Shown: positions 1-10,199 of the stretch, piece after piece | Numbering within the stretch: the stretch's first letter is position 1 | Layout of the letters: each line of letters starts with the position of its first letter | NCBI GenBank assembly: GCA_963580455.1 | Contig: OY756962.1 | Location: 21,408,001-21,472,000, forward strand | Source: Euonymus europaeus | Taxonomy: Eukaryota; Streptophyta; Magnoliopsida; Celastrales; Celastraceae | Length of the DNA stretch: 64,000 nucleotides | Reading direction: 5' to 3' | Made by a program: the position numbers and the translations under genes | The notes under the pieces: model-generated | What the model saw: the letters and a program-made list of their open reading frames with translations, nothing else | Database searches by the model: none | Told to the model about the DNA's origin: nothing

Positions 1-212
1 CTTAATTCTATATATGTAATTTTTTTTAAAATTTAATATTTTAAAAGAAAAATTCGATTGAAATTTTGTTAAAGAAAATAACATTTACAATAAATATTTT
101 TAAATAAAATATTTTAATTTTATCATATCCTAAACAAGTCCGAAACATGAATTAATATTAGGTTACAAAATACTGTTCAGCACCCTCAAAACGTTCCTCC
201 CTTTTTCTCTGC

Positions 213-242
213 TACCCTAGAAAGGCGTACTGCGCGTGGGCT
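213..242 (+). promoter_or_regulatory. possible promoter motifs upstream of mTERF gene
   Basis: An ACCCTA core (213-218, like a degenerate telo-box) and a TGGGCT motif (237-242, site II type) lie about 150 bp before the mTERF start codon. Both motif classes are common in promoters of plant genes for organelle biogenesis. A CAAGTAAGT donor-like string near 256 hints at an intron in the 5' UTR. These are short motifs and could be chance. Confidence 0.3.
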
Positions 243-387
243 TTCAATCGGATGTCAAGTAAGTTGAAATTCTCGATTCCCCTTTTTCAGTCTATGTTCA
301 TTCAACCATGATTGTCGATGCGTAGTTCGGTGTGTACGATTCAGCCAGCTGAGTGTCTTTGTTCTAAGAATCGATTTCTAATCGGAA

Positions 388-1587
388 ATGTTTGTTCTGA
401 TCTGTAAGCGATCACTGTTACTCATGTCAAATAGGGAGAGGATTTTGGTTAACTCAAATGCCCATTTGGGGCTTCGTCAGTTTTATACAATCAAAAGTTC
501 CTCGGCAGCTGTTAGAGATGATGAACAAGAACGCTTATTTACGGTGGATTACCTTGTCAATTCCTGCTTCTTGACGTTAGAAGCTGCTAAATCCGTGTCT
601 AAAAAGGTTCGTTTTGAGAACTCCAAAAAGCCAGACTTGGTCCTTAATCTTCTAAAAAATAACGGGTTTACTAGTACACAAATCTCTACAATCATCAGGG
701 TTCGACCACAGGTGCTCGTAAACAATGTGGAGAAGACCCTTTCGCCAAAACTTGAATTTTTCCGTTCAAAACATGTTACAAGCTATGATGTCGCGATGGT
801 TGTTGCTGGAAACCCATATATCCTCTGCGTCAGTTTAGAGAAGAATTTAATTCCTTGTTATGATTTCCTCAAGAGTGTAGTTGGAAATGATCAGAGGGTC
901 TTCACTTTATTGAAGAGGTCACGGTACAGACCTTCTTTGTTATATTGGGAGAAAGTTTTAGTTCCAAATGTGTCGCTTATGAGAGAAATTGGGTTTCCAG
1001 AATCCTCTATTTCGCAACTGCTCTTGCGAAAGCCCGATGTAATCAGCCTGGCAACAGAAAAATTCAACAAAATTATTAGAGAAGTTTTAAATATGGGATT
1101 TAACCCTTTAAAATCGGTATTTGTTGATGCTCTTGAGGTGACTCGTGGTTTGAGCAAATCGACGTGGGAACGTAAAATGGAGGTGTACAGGAGATGGGGT
1201 TTGTCCGATGATCAGATTTTGGCAGCTTTTAGGATGAGCCCAAAATTTATGGCTTTATCTGAGAAGAAAATATCAAGTGCGATGGGCTTGTTTGTCAATG
1301 GGATGGGTTGGTCGTCTTCTGTGGTTGCCAAAGCACCAGTTGCGTTATCCTACAGTTTGGAAAAGAGAATTATTCCTAGGTTTTTGGTCGTTAAATTTCT
1401 GCTGCTAAAGGGAATCATTGTAGAAAAGGACATTTTTATCAATAGCATTGTGTTGCCAGATGAGAAACAGTTCTTGGACAGGTTTGTGATAAAATATCAA
1501 AAACAGGCTCCCCAACTAATGATCATATTTCGAGAAAAAGTTGGTCGTGAGCAATTAGTTTCCAGATATGAGGAAGTGTATAGATGA
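388..1587 (+). CDS. mTERF-family organelle transcription/RNA factor
   Basis: Single open frame of 399 codons encoding a plant mitochondrial transcription termination factor-like protein. These proteins bind organellar DNA or RNA through a superhelix of about 30-residue mTERF repeats and act in termination, splicing or translation in mitochondria or plastids. The N-terminus (residues 1-40) is basic and hydroxylated with almost no acid, as in an organelle transit peptide. Residues about 60-370 are a run of helical mTERF repeats, with recurrent patterns such as LLKNNGFTSTQISTII, VRPQVLVNNVEKTL and LRKPDVISLA. Length is typical of the large intronless land-plant mTERF group (350-400 aa). The first Met gives the targeting-like N-terminus; Met13 is an alternative. 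The exact orthologue and the target organelle (mitochondrion favoured) cannot be told from sequence alone. A closely spaced GPN2 relic lies downstream on the other strand. Confidence 0.85.
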   Translation: MFVLICKRSLLLMSNRERILVNSNAHLGLRQFYTIKSSSAAVRDDEQERLFTVDYLVNSCFLTLEAAKSVSKKVRFENSKKPDLVLNLLKNNGFTSTQISTIIRVRPQVLVNNVEKTLSPKLEFFRSKHVTSYDVAMVVAGNPYILCVSLEKNLIPCYDFLKSVVGNDQRVFTLLKRSRYRPSLLYWEKVLVPNVSLMREIGFPESSISQLLLRKPDVISLATEKFNKIIREVLNMGFNPLKSVFVDALEVTRGLSKSTWERKMEVYRRWGLSDDQILAAFRMSPKFMALSEKKISSAMGLFVNGMGWSSSVVAKAPVALSYSLEKRIIPRFLVVKFLLLKGIIVEKDIFINSIVLPDEKQFLDRFVIKYQKQAPQLMIIFREKVGREQLVSRYEEVYR

Positions 1588-3259
1588 GATATTGTTTGTG
1601 GAGGCTTTTTCGTCATTCCCCAAAAATATACATCTTTGACCAGACATGGGTCTTTGGGAATACGATTTTGTTGATTGCAAATTCGTTTTTCAGTCCCTAC
1701 CTCTTTCTTCAATTGAAGAGAATCGGGAATTTGATTTTTATCTTCAAGAATTAGGGTTTAGTTATGGGAAAGTTTTGATGACAAACGGTTTATGTTCATG
1801 GATGGTTTGTGATTGAATAGCAGGAGCAGGTTGTAACTAATTACCTTTCTGAGCAGATGTTACTAGAAGTGTAAACGACGGTGCCGAGTAAGTTGATGTT
1901 CTTGCTAGACACTATCATCCAATATCTTTATCCATTTTTAAGCTCTAGAGATTAGAATTATGTTCAATGACTATGGTTGGTGCATCACCCGCATTGTTCC
2001 AAATTTTTTTTTGAAAATCTGATTTACTCATCTGTTTATTCGTTTCTAGTTTGAGCGATGCTAAGACCTTTTGCCCAAACTTGAGTTTCTGCTGCTATTC
2101 GATGCTGGAAAGGCATCACTCAATATCATATTTTGATTCCTATCATGACATGTATGAACCTATATATGCAATTCGTAACGTATTTCATGAGAATTTCTCT
2201 GAACCCATATATGCAATTCATATCAATTTCTCCTGTTTTATACAGTGGTAATTCCTTCTTTCTGTACTTGTGTGTGTTAGTGCATCCATTGTTTTTATTG
2301 AAAGGCAGGACTCTCATCTTTTTCCAAGAATTGCAATAAAAGAGCTATGGATTGTGATGTATTGTTTGATGGATTTCTCACAATTTACCCTTCTAGTGGT
2401 ACATTGTGATATAGGTCATTGAAGACTTAATTGGGATATATATGGTGTATGAATGGGTTTTGAACATTCCTCACAACAGGCTAACACCACCAATGAATCC
2501 AACCCAATCCACAAATGCATTACCGACCTTGCCTATAACTTGTCTCTGAGACCATTTCAAGTAGTAGCACTGGAAATGGTTTTCGCCTCTTCTACTGCGT
2601 CACATTTTGTAACCCTTCTTCTAAACTCTCTGGCTAAGTTACCTTTGCTGCAATGATAAAAAATAATATTAATTTCAAGATCAAATTGTCAGTGTAAAAA
2701 TTCACATGATCTATATGTCAGCCATGATGGCTGATGAGGCAGTGCTCATCAGCGATGTTGATGGTGAACCTCTTGAATTCTCTTAGACCAATGCAACGAC
2801 GGTCCTTCGTGACCTAAAGATCAAATGCTTGATGCTTAAGTTAGTAATCTTTCTTAAAATAAATCAATAATTGAATGTCTTAGTTGTGAAATGATTTTGG
2901 TCATCCTTTTATAGTCATCAAAGTGCGTCAGTTTTAATTATGATTGGATAGATAACTTGGTTGTTGAGGTTAAATCGTGATTATAATCTTATTGTTGAAA
3001 TTTATTATCATATTTTTATCTTTGAAATCCGATCATAATGTGATCATCCTCTTCTCTTAAGGATAAGATTTGACTTAGGGATGATATTTGACCCAACTTG
3101 ATCTTCTATTTGACAAAGTCTTTCCTCTATAACTCTATGTCACTCACCTATTCTCTTAGCAAGGCATGGTGATTTATTTCTCATTCACGCAAATTTAATA
3201 TATTAATAAATTATATATACCAAAATCCATGATGCATTACTGAATTACGTTCACATCCT
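1588..3259. other. spacer after mTERF gene, no gene seen
   Basis: AT-rich DNA with only short chance frames. The first part is likely the mTERF 3' UTR. A direct repeat of about 18 bp with core ATATATGCAATTC occurs at about 2157-2177 and 2207-2221. Nothing else is supportable. Confidence 0.5.
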
Positions 3260-4066
3260 TCACTGAATAAATAGATAAGAAGAGAGCACTTGAACCAATC
3301 TTGACCCTATGAAGAATGAAAAATGGTGCAGAGTTCCTGACAAGCATTTGTTTGGAATTGCCATTGAACAAGGACAAACACCAACCAAGAAACATACCAC
3401 ACAAGCAATACATTTATCTATCTTGATCGACTCCAGATACATCAGACAATATACTTGAACTCGACAGCATACAGTTCCGCTTAATTCACAAATCATTACA
3501 GGCAAACACGCAGAAAATTAGCCAACCGACTGGGTACGCTGCTTCTCTTAATCAAAAGCTATTTCACCATCGTTCATATATTTCTCCTGCACTTCAGAAG
3601 CTGTGGACTGTTTTGTTAACCTCGTAATTCTAGCGATGACATGTTGCATTACATGCATGGCCTACAGAAAAAAAAAGAAAAAAAAGAAACTATTTTCCGA
3701 TATTATGCAAAAAGGAAGATCTCATGAAACCACCCCAGTGAATCATAATTTTGGTTCAATTGATAGTTAAAAAAAAAACTTTTAGATGCACCATGCAGGA
3801 CCGAGAAGAATTTGATATCATGCAGGGACAAAAAGACCAAAAGAAAGGGGTCTTCTTTCCAATAAGCTCCCAAACAGCATTGGCACAGGTAGCGCACGGC
3901 TTAAACAAAAATCAAAGGAGCTGTGGCCTTTTGCTAGCCAACTCTTTTCCAACTCCTTTTTACTTACACAAGGTGCAAGATTTTACTGCACCATCCCTCA
4001 ACAATTTAAGAATTGAAACTCATAACTTATTAAAAAATAATATTGCCCCTGTAGGCCGCTTATTAG

Positions 4067-4268
4067 TGTGAGAATATTAAAAGGTTCAAATGTTACTTTG
4101 TTTCATTGATCACTTTAATATTTATAGATTACAATTGGGGTTTGGTTTATCTCCTTGTACATGATAAGAGTATATCCAAGAGATAACAAACTCCTAACAA
4201 ATGGAGTTTGTTGTAAACAAGAACTATTAACAAACTACTGATATTATCAAATGGTAACTACTCTAACA
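4067..4268 (-). repeat. 3' LTR of copia-1
   Basis: 202 bp; on the minus strand it begins TGTTAGAGTAG and ends CTCACA. From 4073 to 4268 it is identical, base for base, to 8454-8649. Outer flank is the duplication ATTAG. Confidence 0.93.
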
Positions 4269-4344
4269 TCCCCCCTCAAGCTCAAGGAGGGACTTCCCGG
4301 AGTTGGAGCTTGGACCTGAAATAAAGAAATCGTGGACTTGGAAG

Positions 4345-7300
4345 TTATTTTGTGAAAATATCAGCAACTTGTAAGTCCCCAGGAACATGCAGTAACCGAA
4401 TGGTACCATTGCGCACATGTTCACGAACAAAGTGAACATCAACAGCAATGTGTTTGGTACGACTATGAAAAACTGCATTCTTTGCTATTTGAACTGCACT
4501 GACATTATCACAGTAGAGTAGTGGCGGCGAAGATAGCTTAATGTGCAAGCTTTTGAAGAGATGAAGGTACCATAGAAGTTCAGCAGAGGTCGTAGCGATA
4601 GCTCGATATTCGGCTTCCGAACTTGAACGGGATACAGTCACTTGCTTCTTTGCTCCCCAAGATAACAGATTTGGACCAAGAAAAATGGCATAGCCAGTTG
4701 TGGAGCGTCGACTGTCAGGACAACCAGCCCAGTCCGCATCCGAAAAGGCCCGTAGAGAAAAAGAGGAGGCCTTGTGAAACATCAACCCAAGTTGTAATGT
4801 GCCTTTAACATAGCGAAATATTCGTTTGACTGCCTCAATGTGGGTCTCTGTGGGACATTGCATGAACTGACATACATGATTAACAGCAAACGAGAGATCT
4901 GGACGGGTCATGGTTAAATATTGTAAGGAGCCCACCATTTGCCGATACACTGATGGATCTTTAAGTGGACGAGAACCATAGGCAGATAGTTGAAGACCGG
5001 TTGCTAGAGGGCTCTTGACACTCTTAACATGCTGTAGGCCAAAACGATCAAGAAGTTGGAGTGCATATCGTGATTGAGAAAGACTTAGAGATACAGAACA
5101 ACGAGAGACTTGCATTCCAAGAAAGTGATGGAGTTGACCTAAGTCCTTCATAGCGAACTTCGTAGAGAGACTTAGAATAAATTTATGAATAAGAGTCGGA
5201 TCACTGCCGGTAACAATGAGATCATCCACATAAATAAGAATAAAAAGAAGATGAGAGCCAACAGTTCGAATAAACAAAGATGGATCATATGGACAACCAT
5301 GGAACCCCAAGTCTTGAATGCAAGATGTAAATTTTTGGTACCAAGCACGTGGTGCCTGTTTGAGGCCATAAAGAGCCTTTCGTAAACGACAAACATGCGA
5401 AGGTCGAGCTGAATCAATAAAACCAGCAGGTTGTTGAAGATATACAGTTTCATGTAATTCACCATGAAGAAAGGCGTTGGAGACATCAAGTTGATGTAAT
5501 GGCCAATCAAAAGAGAGAGCAAGACATAATATGAGACGAATGGTCCCTGGTTTAACTACTGGACTAAACGTTTCACCATAATCAAAACCGGGTTGCTGAG
5601 TATATCCTTTAGCAACAAGACGTGCCTTGTAGCAAGCAATAGTTCCATCAACAGCAAGTTTAATTCGATATACCCACTTGCAATCGACTACGTTCATGGA
5701 GGAATTATAGGGGACCAAGGTCCATGTCCCATTGCGAATCAAAGCCTGATATTCATCTTCCATTGCAGTGACCCATTTAGAATTGGAAGTCGCTTGCTTA
5801 TAAGTGGACGGCTCAGATGGAACCAAAGACACAGCGCTAAGAAGAGCAACTGGGAGCGGGTGTAAAATAGTTGAAAGAACTCGAGGCTTCCGTGTGCCAT
5901 CCTTGTTGCGAGTAATCATTGGATGATTATTATGAGACGACAACAATGGTGCAGATGGATTTGCACAAGAAGGTACTGTTGAAGACACGGCAGGAGGTGG
6001 TGACATAGCACTCGGTTGAGATACTGCTGGAGATACTACAGTTGGTGGGGATAAAATATTGGGTGTGTGAACAAGATGATCGGGTTGGACAGCAGAGGGA
6101 TCTTGAACCAGATCTGAACGTGTATGACGATCCAATAAATTTGCAGGAAATTTGGTGAGGTGAAAACCAGACCGAGATGGAGCAGAAACCATTGGTGTCG
6201 TGGAAAAAGTATGCTCGTCAAAAGAAACATGACGAGAGATATAGACACGGCCAGTAAGAGGATCAAGGCACCTATAGCCCTTATGACGAGTACAATAGCC
6301 AAGAAAAATACATCGAATGCTCTTATAATCAAGCTTGCCACGGCCAAATGGTGTCATACATGGAAAACATATGCAACCAAAAACCTTAAGATGATCATAG
6401 GAAGGTGGCGTATCAAAGAGAAGAGAAGAAGGAGTTGATCCATTAATAGACTTGGAAGGGAGCTGATTGATTAAATACACAGCAGTGGAGAATGCATATT
6501 TCCAGAAAACTTTTGGAAGTTGAGCATGGGCCAATAGAGTGAGACCAGTCTCAACAATAGCTCGATGTTTGCGTTTAGCGATGCCATTTTGTTCAGGTGT
6601 TCCAGGACATGACATGATGTGGGAAATTCCATGTGTGGAAAAATATGTTTGAAGAGTAGAACTCATATATTCACCCCCACCATCAGTTTGGATAATTTTC
6701 ACATTAGCGTGATATTGGCATCGAAGGAAATTGATGAGAGAAATGAATAAACTAGCCACCTCCGACTTATGACGCATAGGAAAAAACCATGTAAATCTGG
6801 AAAACTCATCAACAATAATTAAGTAGAAGCGATAACCATCCAATGAAATAACCGGGGAAGGTCCCCAAACATCACTGTGCAAAGTGTGAAATTTGATCCG
6901 AGAATAATTACATCGACGCTCAAAAGGCAGTTTGGAAGACTTGCCCAATTTACAACTGGCACAGAGATGTTTATTGAGAGAAACAGATAAATGTAACGAC
7001 GACGCAATAGAACGCAAAACTTGAGAGGAGGGGTGTCCAAGCCTGGCATGCCATAAATCACCATCCACTTTATTGTGCATCAAATTGACATGATAATCCG
7101 CAGAATTGTTGGAAAGCTGATAAAGACCGTCATGAGTATGCCCGGTTAGTAGTGTCTTCCCGTCCTGCAACGTCTTAACAACAAAGCCCCATGGATAAAA
7201 AATAAAGAAGCAGCGATTATCACGAGTAAATTGAGAAACACTGAGTAGTTTCTTGCATACAGAGGGGACAATAAGAACATTCTCAAGGCGAAGAGAATTT

Positions 7301-8403
7301 GATAGAGGGATTTGAGCAGTATGTGAAATAGATAAGCCCTGGCCATTTCCAACTAGAACCTTAGCAGAACCAGAGTACAGAAGAATACCTTCGGCACCAG
7401 TAGAATCTGGAGCAACATGAGTGGTGGCACCAGTGTCAGGATACCAAGCAATATCGACATGATCACCAAGATTGAGAGCCGCAAAAGCTTGAGGCGAGTC
7501 AACAGAGGAAGTAGGTTCACAGGCATTGGCCTTGTGATTGGGATATCCACACTTATAACAGTAGATGCCGGAAGCATCACCAGTTACTGGAGCAGCCCGA
7601 GATCGAGAATAGCCACGCCCACGAGTACCAAAACGACCACGGTTTGAACCAGAATTGGGACGACCAGAACCACGAGATGCACGACCACGAGAAACAGCAA
7701 AAGAGGAGCGGGTATCCTGCACTTTAGGAGTAAACAAAGCAACAGAGGTCAAAGTAGTGGTTTGATTACCAAGAAGTCGGTGCTCATAATCCAAGAGCAG
7801 ACCAGTAACAGCATCAATCGAAGGAAGAGTAGGAGCCAAATGAATGGCATTAACAGCGGCATCATACTCTGCAGGAAGTCCTTTTAAGAGGATAAAAATG
7901 AAATCATCATCCTTAACGGATTCGTGCGCCATAGAAAGCATGTGAGCAATAGACCGAGCTTTGTTAACAAAGTCAGTAATAGACGACGACCCTTTGGAGA
8001 GAGAATGTAAATCATATTTGAGACTCTGAATGCGAGCCCGAGTAACAGTGCCATAAAGAGTGGACAAAGTGGTCCAGATGGCATGAGAAGTTTCACAACT
8101 CACAACTTGAGAAAGAACCTCAGGAGATAAAGAGGAAGCAAGCCAGGCAAAAACCATTTGATCCAAACGAAGCCATGCAAGAACGGGTGCATCCGTAGCA
8201 GCACCACTAGGTTTGGACAAAGAACCATCGACAAAGCCAAGAAGGCCATGACAACGAAGAACAGGAAGGACTTGCATTTTCCAAAGAAGGAAATTAGTAG
8301 AAAGAAGCTTGAAGGAAATCTCTTGGGTAATATATTTGACTACAGGAAGAGTGGCTGGGTTAGCAATAGGGGTGGTGGTGGTGGAAGAAAGATCAGCAGC
8401 CAT
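4345..8403 (-). CDS. copia gag-pol polyprotein (copia-1)
   Basis: Polyprotein frame starting at ATG 8403 in good context (GAGCCATGG, product MAADLSSTTT); an upstream in-frame ATG at 8454 lies in the LTR and is less likely. In order (residues counted from 8454): UBN2-type gag (about 50-290), zinc knuckle CYKCGYPNHKANAC (about 297-310), protease DTGA (about 337), pre-integrase LWHARLGHP and CASC, integrase with HSDVWGP, DEFSRF and GTPEQNG (from about 525), reverse transcriptase with ARLVAKGY and YVDD (about 1074), and RNase H with SDADWAGC and CDNVSA. No frameshift or internal stop interrupts these domains. The frame ends with TAA directly after ADIFTK, where the family usually continues; the normal tail LPSPRFLYFRSKLQLREVPP follows the TAA in frame and ends at TGA 4282-4284. 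The enzyme core therefore looks intact. Confidence 0.93.
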   Translation of the reverse strand: MAADLSSTTTTPIANPATLPVVKYITQEISFKLLSTNFLLWKMQVLPVLRCHGLLGFVDGSLSKPSGAATDAPVLAWLRLDQMVFAWLASSLSPEVLSQVVSCETSHAIWTTLSTLYGTVTRARIQSLKYDLHSLSKGSSSITDFVNKARSIAHMLSMAHESVKDDDFIFILLKGLPAEYDAAVNAIHLAPTLPSIDAVTGLLLDYEHRLLGNQTTTLTSVALFTPKVQDTRSSFAVSRGRASRGSGRPNSGSNRGRFGTRGRGYSRSRAAPVTGDASGIYCYKCGYPNHKANACEPTSSVDSPQAFAALNLGDHVDIAWYPDTGATTHVAPDSTGAEGILLYSGSAKVLVGNGQGLSISHTAQIPLSNSLRLENVLIVPSVCKKLLSVSQFTRDNRCFFIFYPWGFVVKTLQDGKTLLTGHTHDGLYQLSNNSADYHVNLMHNKVDGDLWHARLGHPSSQVLRSIASSLHLSVSLNKHLCASCKLGKSSKLPFERRCNYSRIKFHTLHSDVWGPSPVISLDGYRFYLIIVDEFSRFTWFFPMRHKSEVASLFISLINFLRCQYHANVKIIQTDGGGEYMSSTLQTYFSTHGISHIMSCPGTPEQNGIAKRKHRAIVETGLTLLAHAQLPKVFWKYAFSTAVYLINQLPSKSINGSTPSSLLFDTPPSYDHLKVFGCICFPCMTPFGRGKLDYKSIRCIFLGYCTRHKGYRCLDPLTGRVYISRHVSFDEHTFSTTPMVSAPSRSGFHLTKFPANLLDRHTRSDLVQDPSAVQPDHLVHTPNILSPPTVVSPAVSQPSAMSPPPAVSSTVPSCANPSAPLLSSHNNHPMITRNKDGTRKPRVLSTILHPLPVALLSAVSLVPSEPSTYKQATSNSKWVTAMEDEYQALIRNGTWTLVPYNSSMNVVDCKWVYRIKLAVDGTIACYKARLVAKGYTQQPGFDYGETFSPVVKPGTIRLILCLALSFDWPLHQLDVSNAFLHGELHETVYLQQPAGFIDSARPSHVCRLRKALYGLKQAPRAWYQKFTSCIQDLGFHGCPYDPSLFIRTVGSHLLFILIYVDDLIVTGSDPTLIHKFILSLSTKFAMKDLGQLHHFLGMQVSRCSVSLSLSQSRYALQLLDRFGLQHVKSVKSPLATGLQLSAYGSRPLKDPSVYRQMVGSLQYLTMTRPDLSFAVNHVCQFMQCPTETHIEAVKRIFRYVKGTLQLGLMFHKASSFSLRAFSDADWAGCPDSRRSTTGYAIFLGPNLLSWGAKKQVTVSRSSSEAEYRAIATTSAELLWYLHLFKSLHIKLSSPPLLYCDNVSAVQIAKNAVFHSRTKHIAVDVHFVREHVRNGTIRLLHVPGDLQVADIFTK

Positions 8404-8453
8404 GGCTCCAAGAAGGAAAAGGGGAAAAAAAATTGGGTGAGGATCAGGGCTCA

Positions 8454-8649
8454 AATATTAAAAGGTTCAAATGTTACTTTGTTTCATTGATCACTTTAAT
8501 ATTTATAGATTACAATTGGGGTTTGGTTTATCTCCTTGTACATGATAAGAGTATATCCAAGAGATAACAAACTCCTAACAAATGGAGTTTGTTGTAAACA
8601 AGAACTATTAACAAACTACTGATATTATCAAATGGTAACTACTCTAACA
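8454..8649 (-). repeat. 5' LTR of copia-1, inner end clipped
   Basis: Identical to the 3' LTR for 196 bp but lacks the terminal six bases present in the other copy (CTCACA in element orientation). It runs straight into TGAGCCCTGATCC, so the LTR/primer-binding-site boundary is deleted. Confidence 0.9.
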
Positions 8650-10199
8650 ATTAGAATTTCTAAAGAGAACAAAAACAGAAATAAGCAAACTAAATAATGT
8701 GTTACTAGTGATTCAGGCAAACAATTTGAGCATTCAATGAATCCGGGACTAATTACGCGTCTGATTCATCAAAGGTTTTCCTTCAAGGCAGAAGTCAGTT
8801 TTACTTTACTATAGCATGGCAAGACATGCATCTGTAGTGTTAATGCAGCTTAAAGCCAACCTAGAGGGAAATATTTGGAAATCATCTTTCTCATAAAGGC
8901 AATGAAAAATGATCAGTAAACTTCCAGTAACTCGATATAATCCTGTCAATTCTGACGCACTACTATTTAAAAATAACTCTAAAAACCAAGGAAAGCATTC
9001 AAAAATTAAAACAAAAGAGCAAAAGGATATCTGTAGCATTCCCAGCCAACTAGACGGACTGCTACCTTGCTGAATTCAACAGCACTGGCTTCGATGCCAG
9101 CAAAAATGTACCCACTGCTACTGTCAGTTTAGTTTCACAAGATTCCCAACACTCTCTTTGTCCTGAAATGGGTTGTTGGACAATAACATACAATCCAATA
9201 AATGCAATCCAATGACACAAGAACAAGGACACGGAGGGAAGTTCACCGACCTGAATATGTAAGGTTGTAAAATTTACGAGACTGAAGTTTTCAATTACAT
9301 CGCAGAGCTCCTTCGTAAGCTTTCTGCAACAATAATTTTTAACCGTCCTCATAGAGCATATAGATGATTACAAGCTATTCAATGCCTCTTTAAGAATTAT
9401 AAATAGAAACAAGCTGATATCTAGAAAGGAGATTAGAGCAATAATGCATTTAATCATATGAGCAAATGTAATTCCATTTCAGACTAACAACGATGGCAGC
9501 AAACTCAAAGTCTCAAAGTGATCAAATGCCTTGAACCTTAAGCAAAACCTGATTTGAATCAGACTTATCACTTATGGATAAGAACATAATCCACCAATTC
9601 GTACTGCTGGTTGCATCAGTGCATGTCATACAACTGGTTGATTTATCCCAGGGTGGATACGATCTGACAACAAAGTTGCAACAGGAAAACTGATAGGCGC
9701 ATTGGCAAAGTCTACAAGAGGAAAAGTAAGCAGCAGTCCGTATTTTAGACAACACATTGATGTGCGGGAGTTCCAGATGTATCATGGTCGATAACGAGAG
9801 AAGCATTGAGCTAATGTATTTTCCAGGATCGCTGCAAATTAAGATGGGCATAACTAAATGCACAGCAGTCAACTAGATAAAATGTGGAACCCAATGAGAT
9901 TCTTCCAATAGAATCAAGAATATCAATCTGCTGAAGTCAAGTCAATTACTCAGGCTCCAGGAGAAGTGTTCAGAAAATACAAAAGCCCGACAGAAAATAA
10001 TCATACCCCCGAAGATTCAACATCTTTATGAGCTTCATGATTACATTCTTGGCATTGTAGTGAAGGAAAAAAAAAGGTATGATAAAGCGAAGCCATCAAG
10101 TATCCCAAGTTCTTTCAGCAGCAGGCTTTTCTTCCCTGTTCTTATCATTGCTCAAAAGTGGAATAAATATACTATAATAGTATTCGACGCAGGAAGACC

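Larger units (their letters stand above)
4067..8649 (-). mobile_element. Ty1/copia retrotransposon, nearly intact (copia-1)
   Basis: Complete-looking LTR retrotransposon read on the minus strand, flanked by a 5-bp duplication ATTAG (4062-4066 and 8650-8654). LTRs are about 200 bp and identical over 196 bp. A polypurine tract GAGGGGGGA touches the 3' LTR (4269-4278 in + coordinates). One long gag-pol frame fills the interior. The junction between 5' LTR and leader is abnormal: the last six LTR bases and the start of the primer-binding site are absent, leaving only GAGCCCTGATCC of what should be a TGGTATCAGAGCC-type site. It sits in the last intron of the GPN2 relic. Matching LTRs point to a recent insertion. 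Confidence 0.93.

Noticed and set aside
5172..8490. Many open frames on both strands inside copia-1 (for example 5593-5865 + and 7353-7580 -)
   Set aside because: They are other-frame shadows of the gag-pol frame, with no family resemblance.
9062..9352. A separate 96-aa minus-strand gene
   Set aside because: It is an artificial read-through of two GPN2 exon remnants and the intron between them.
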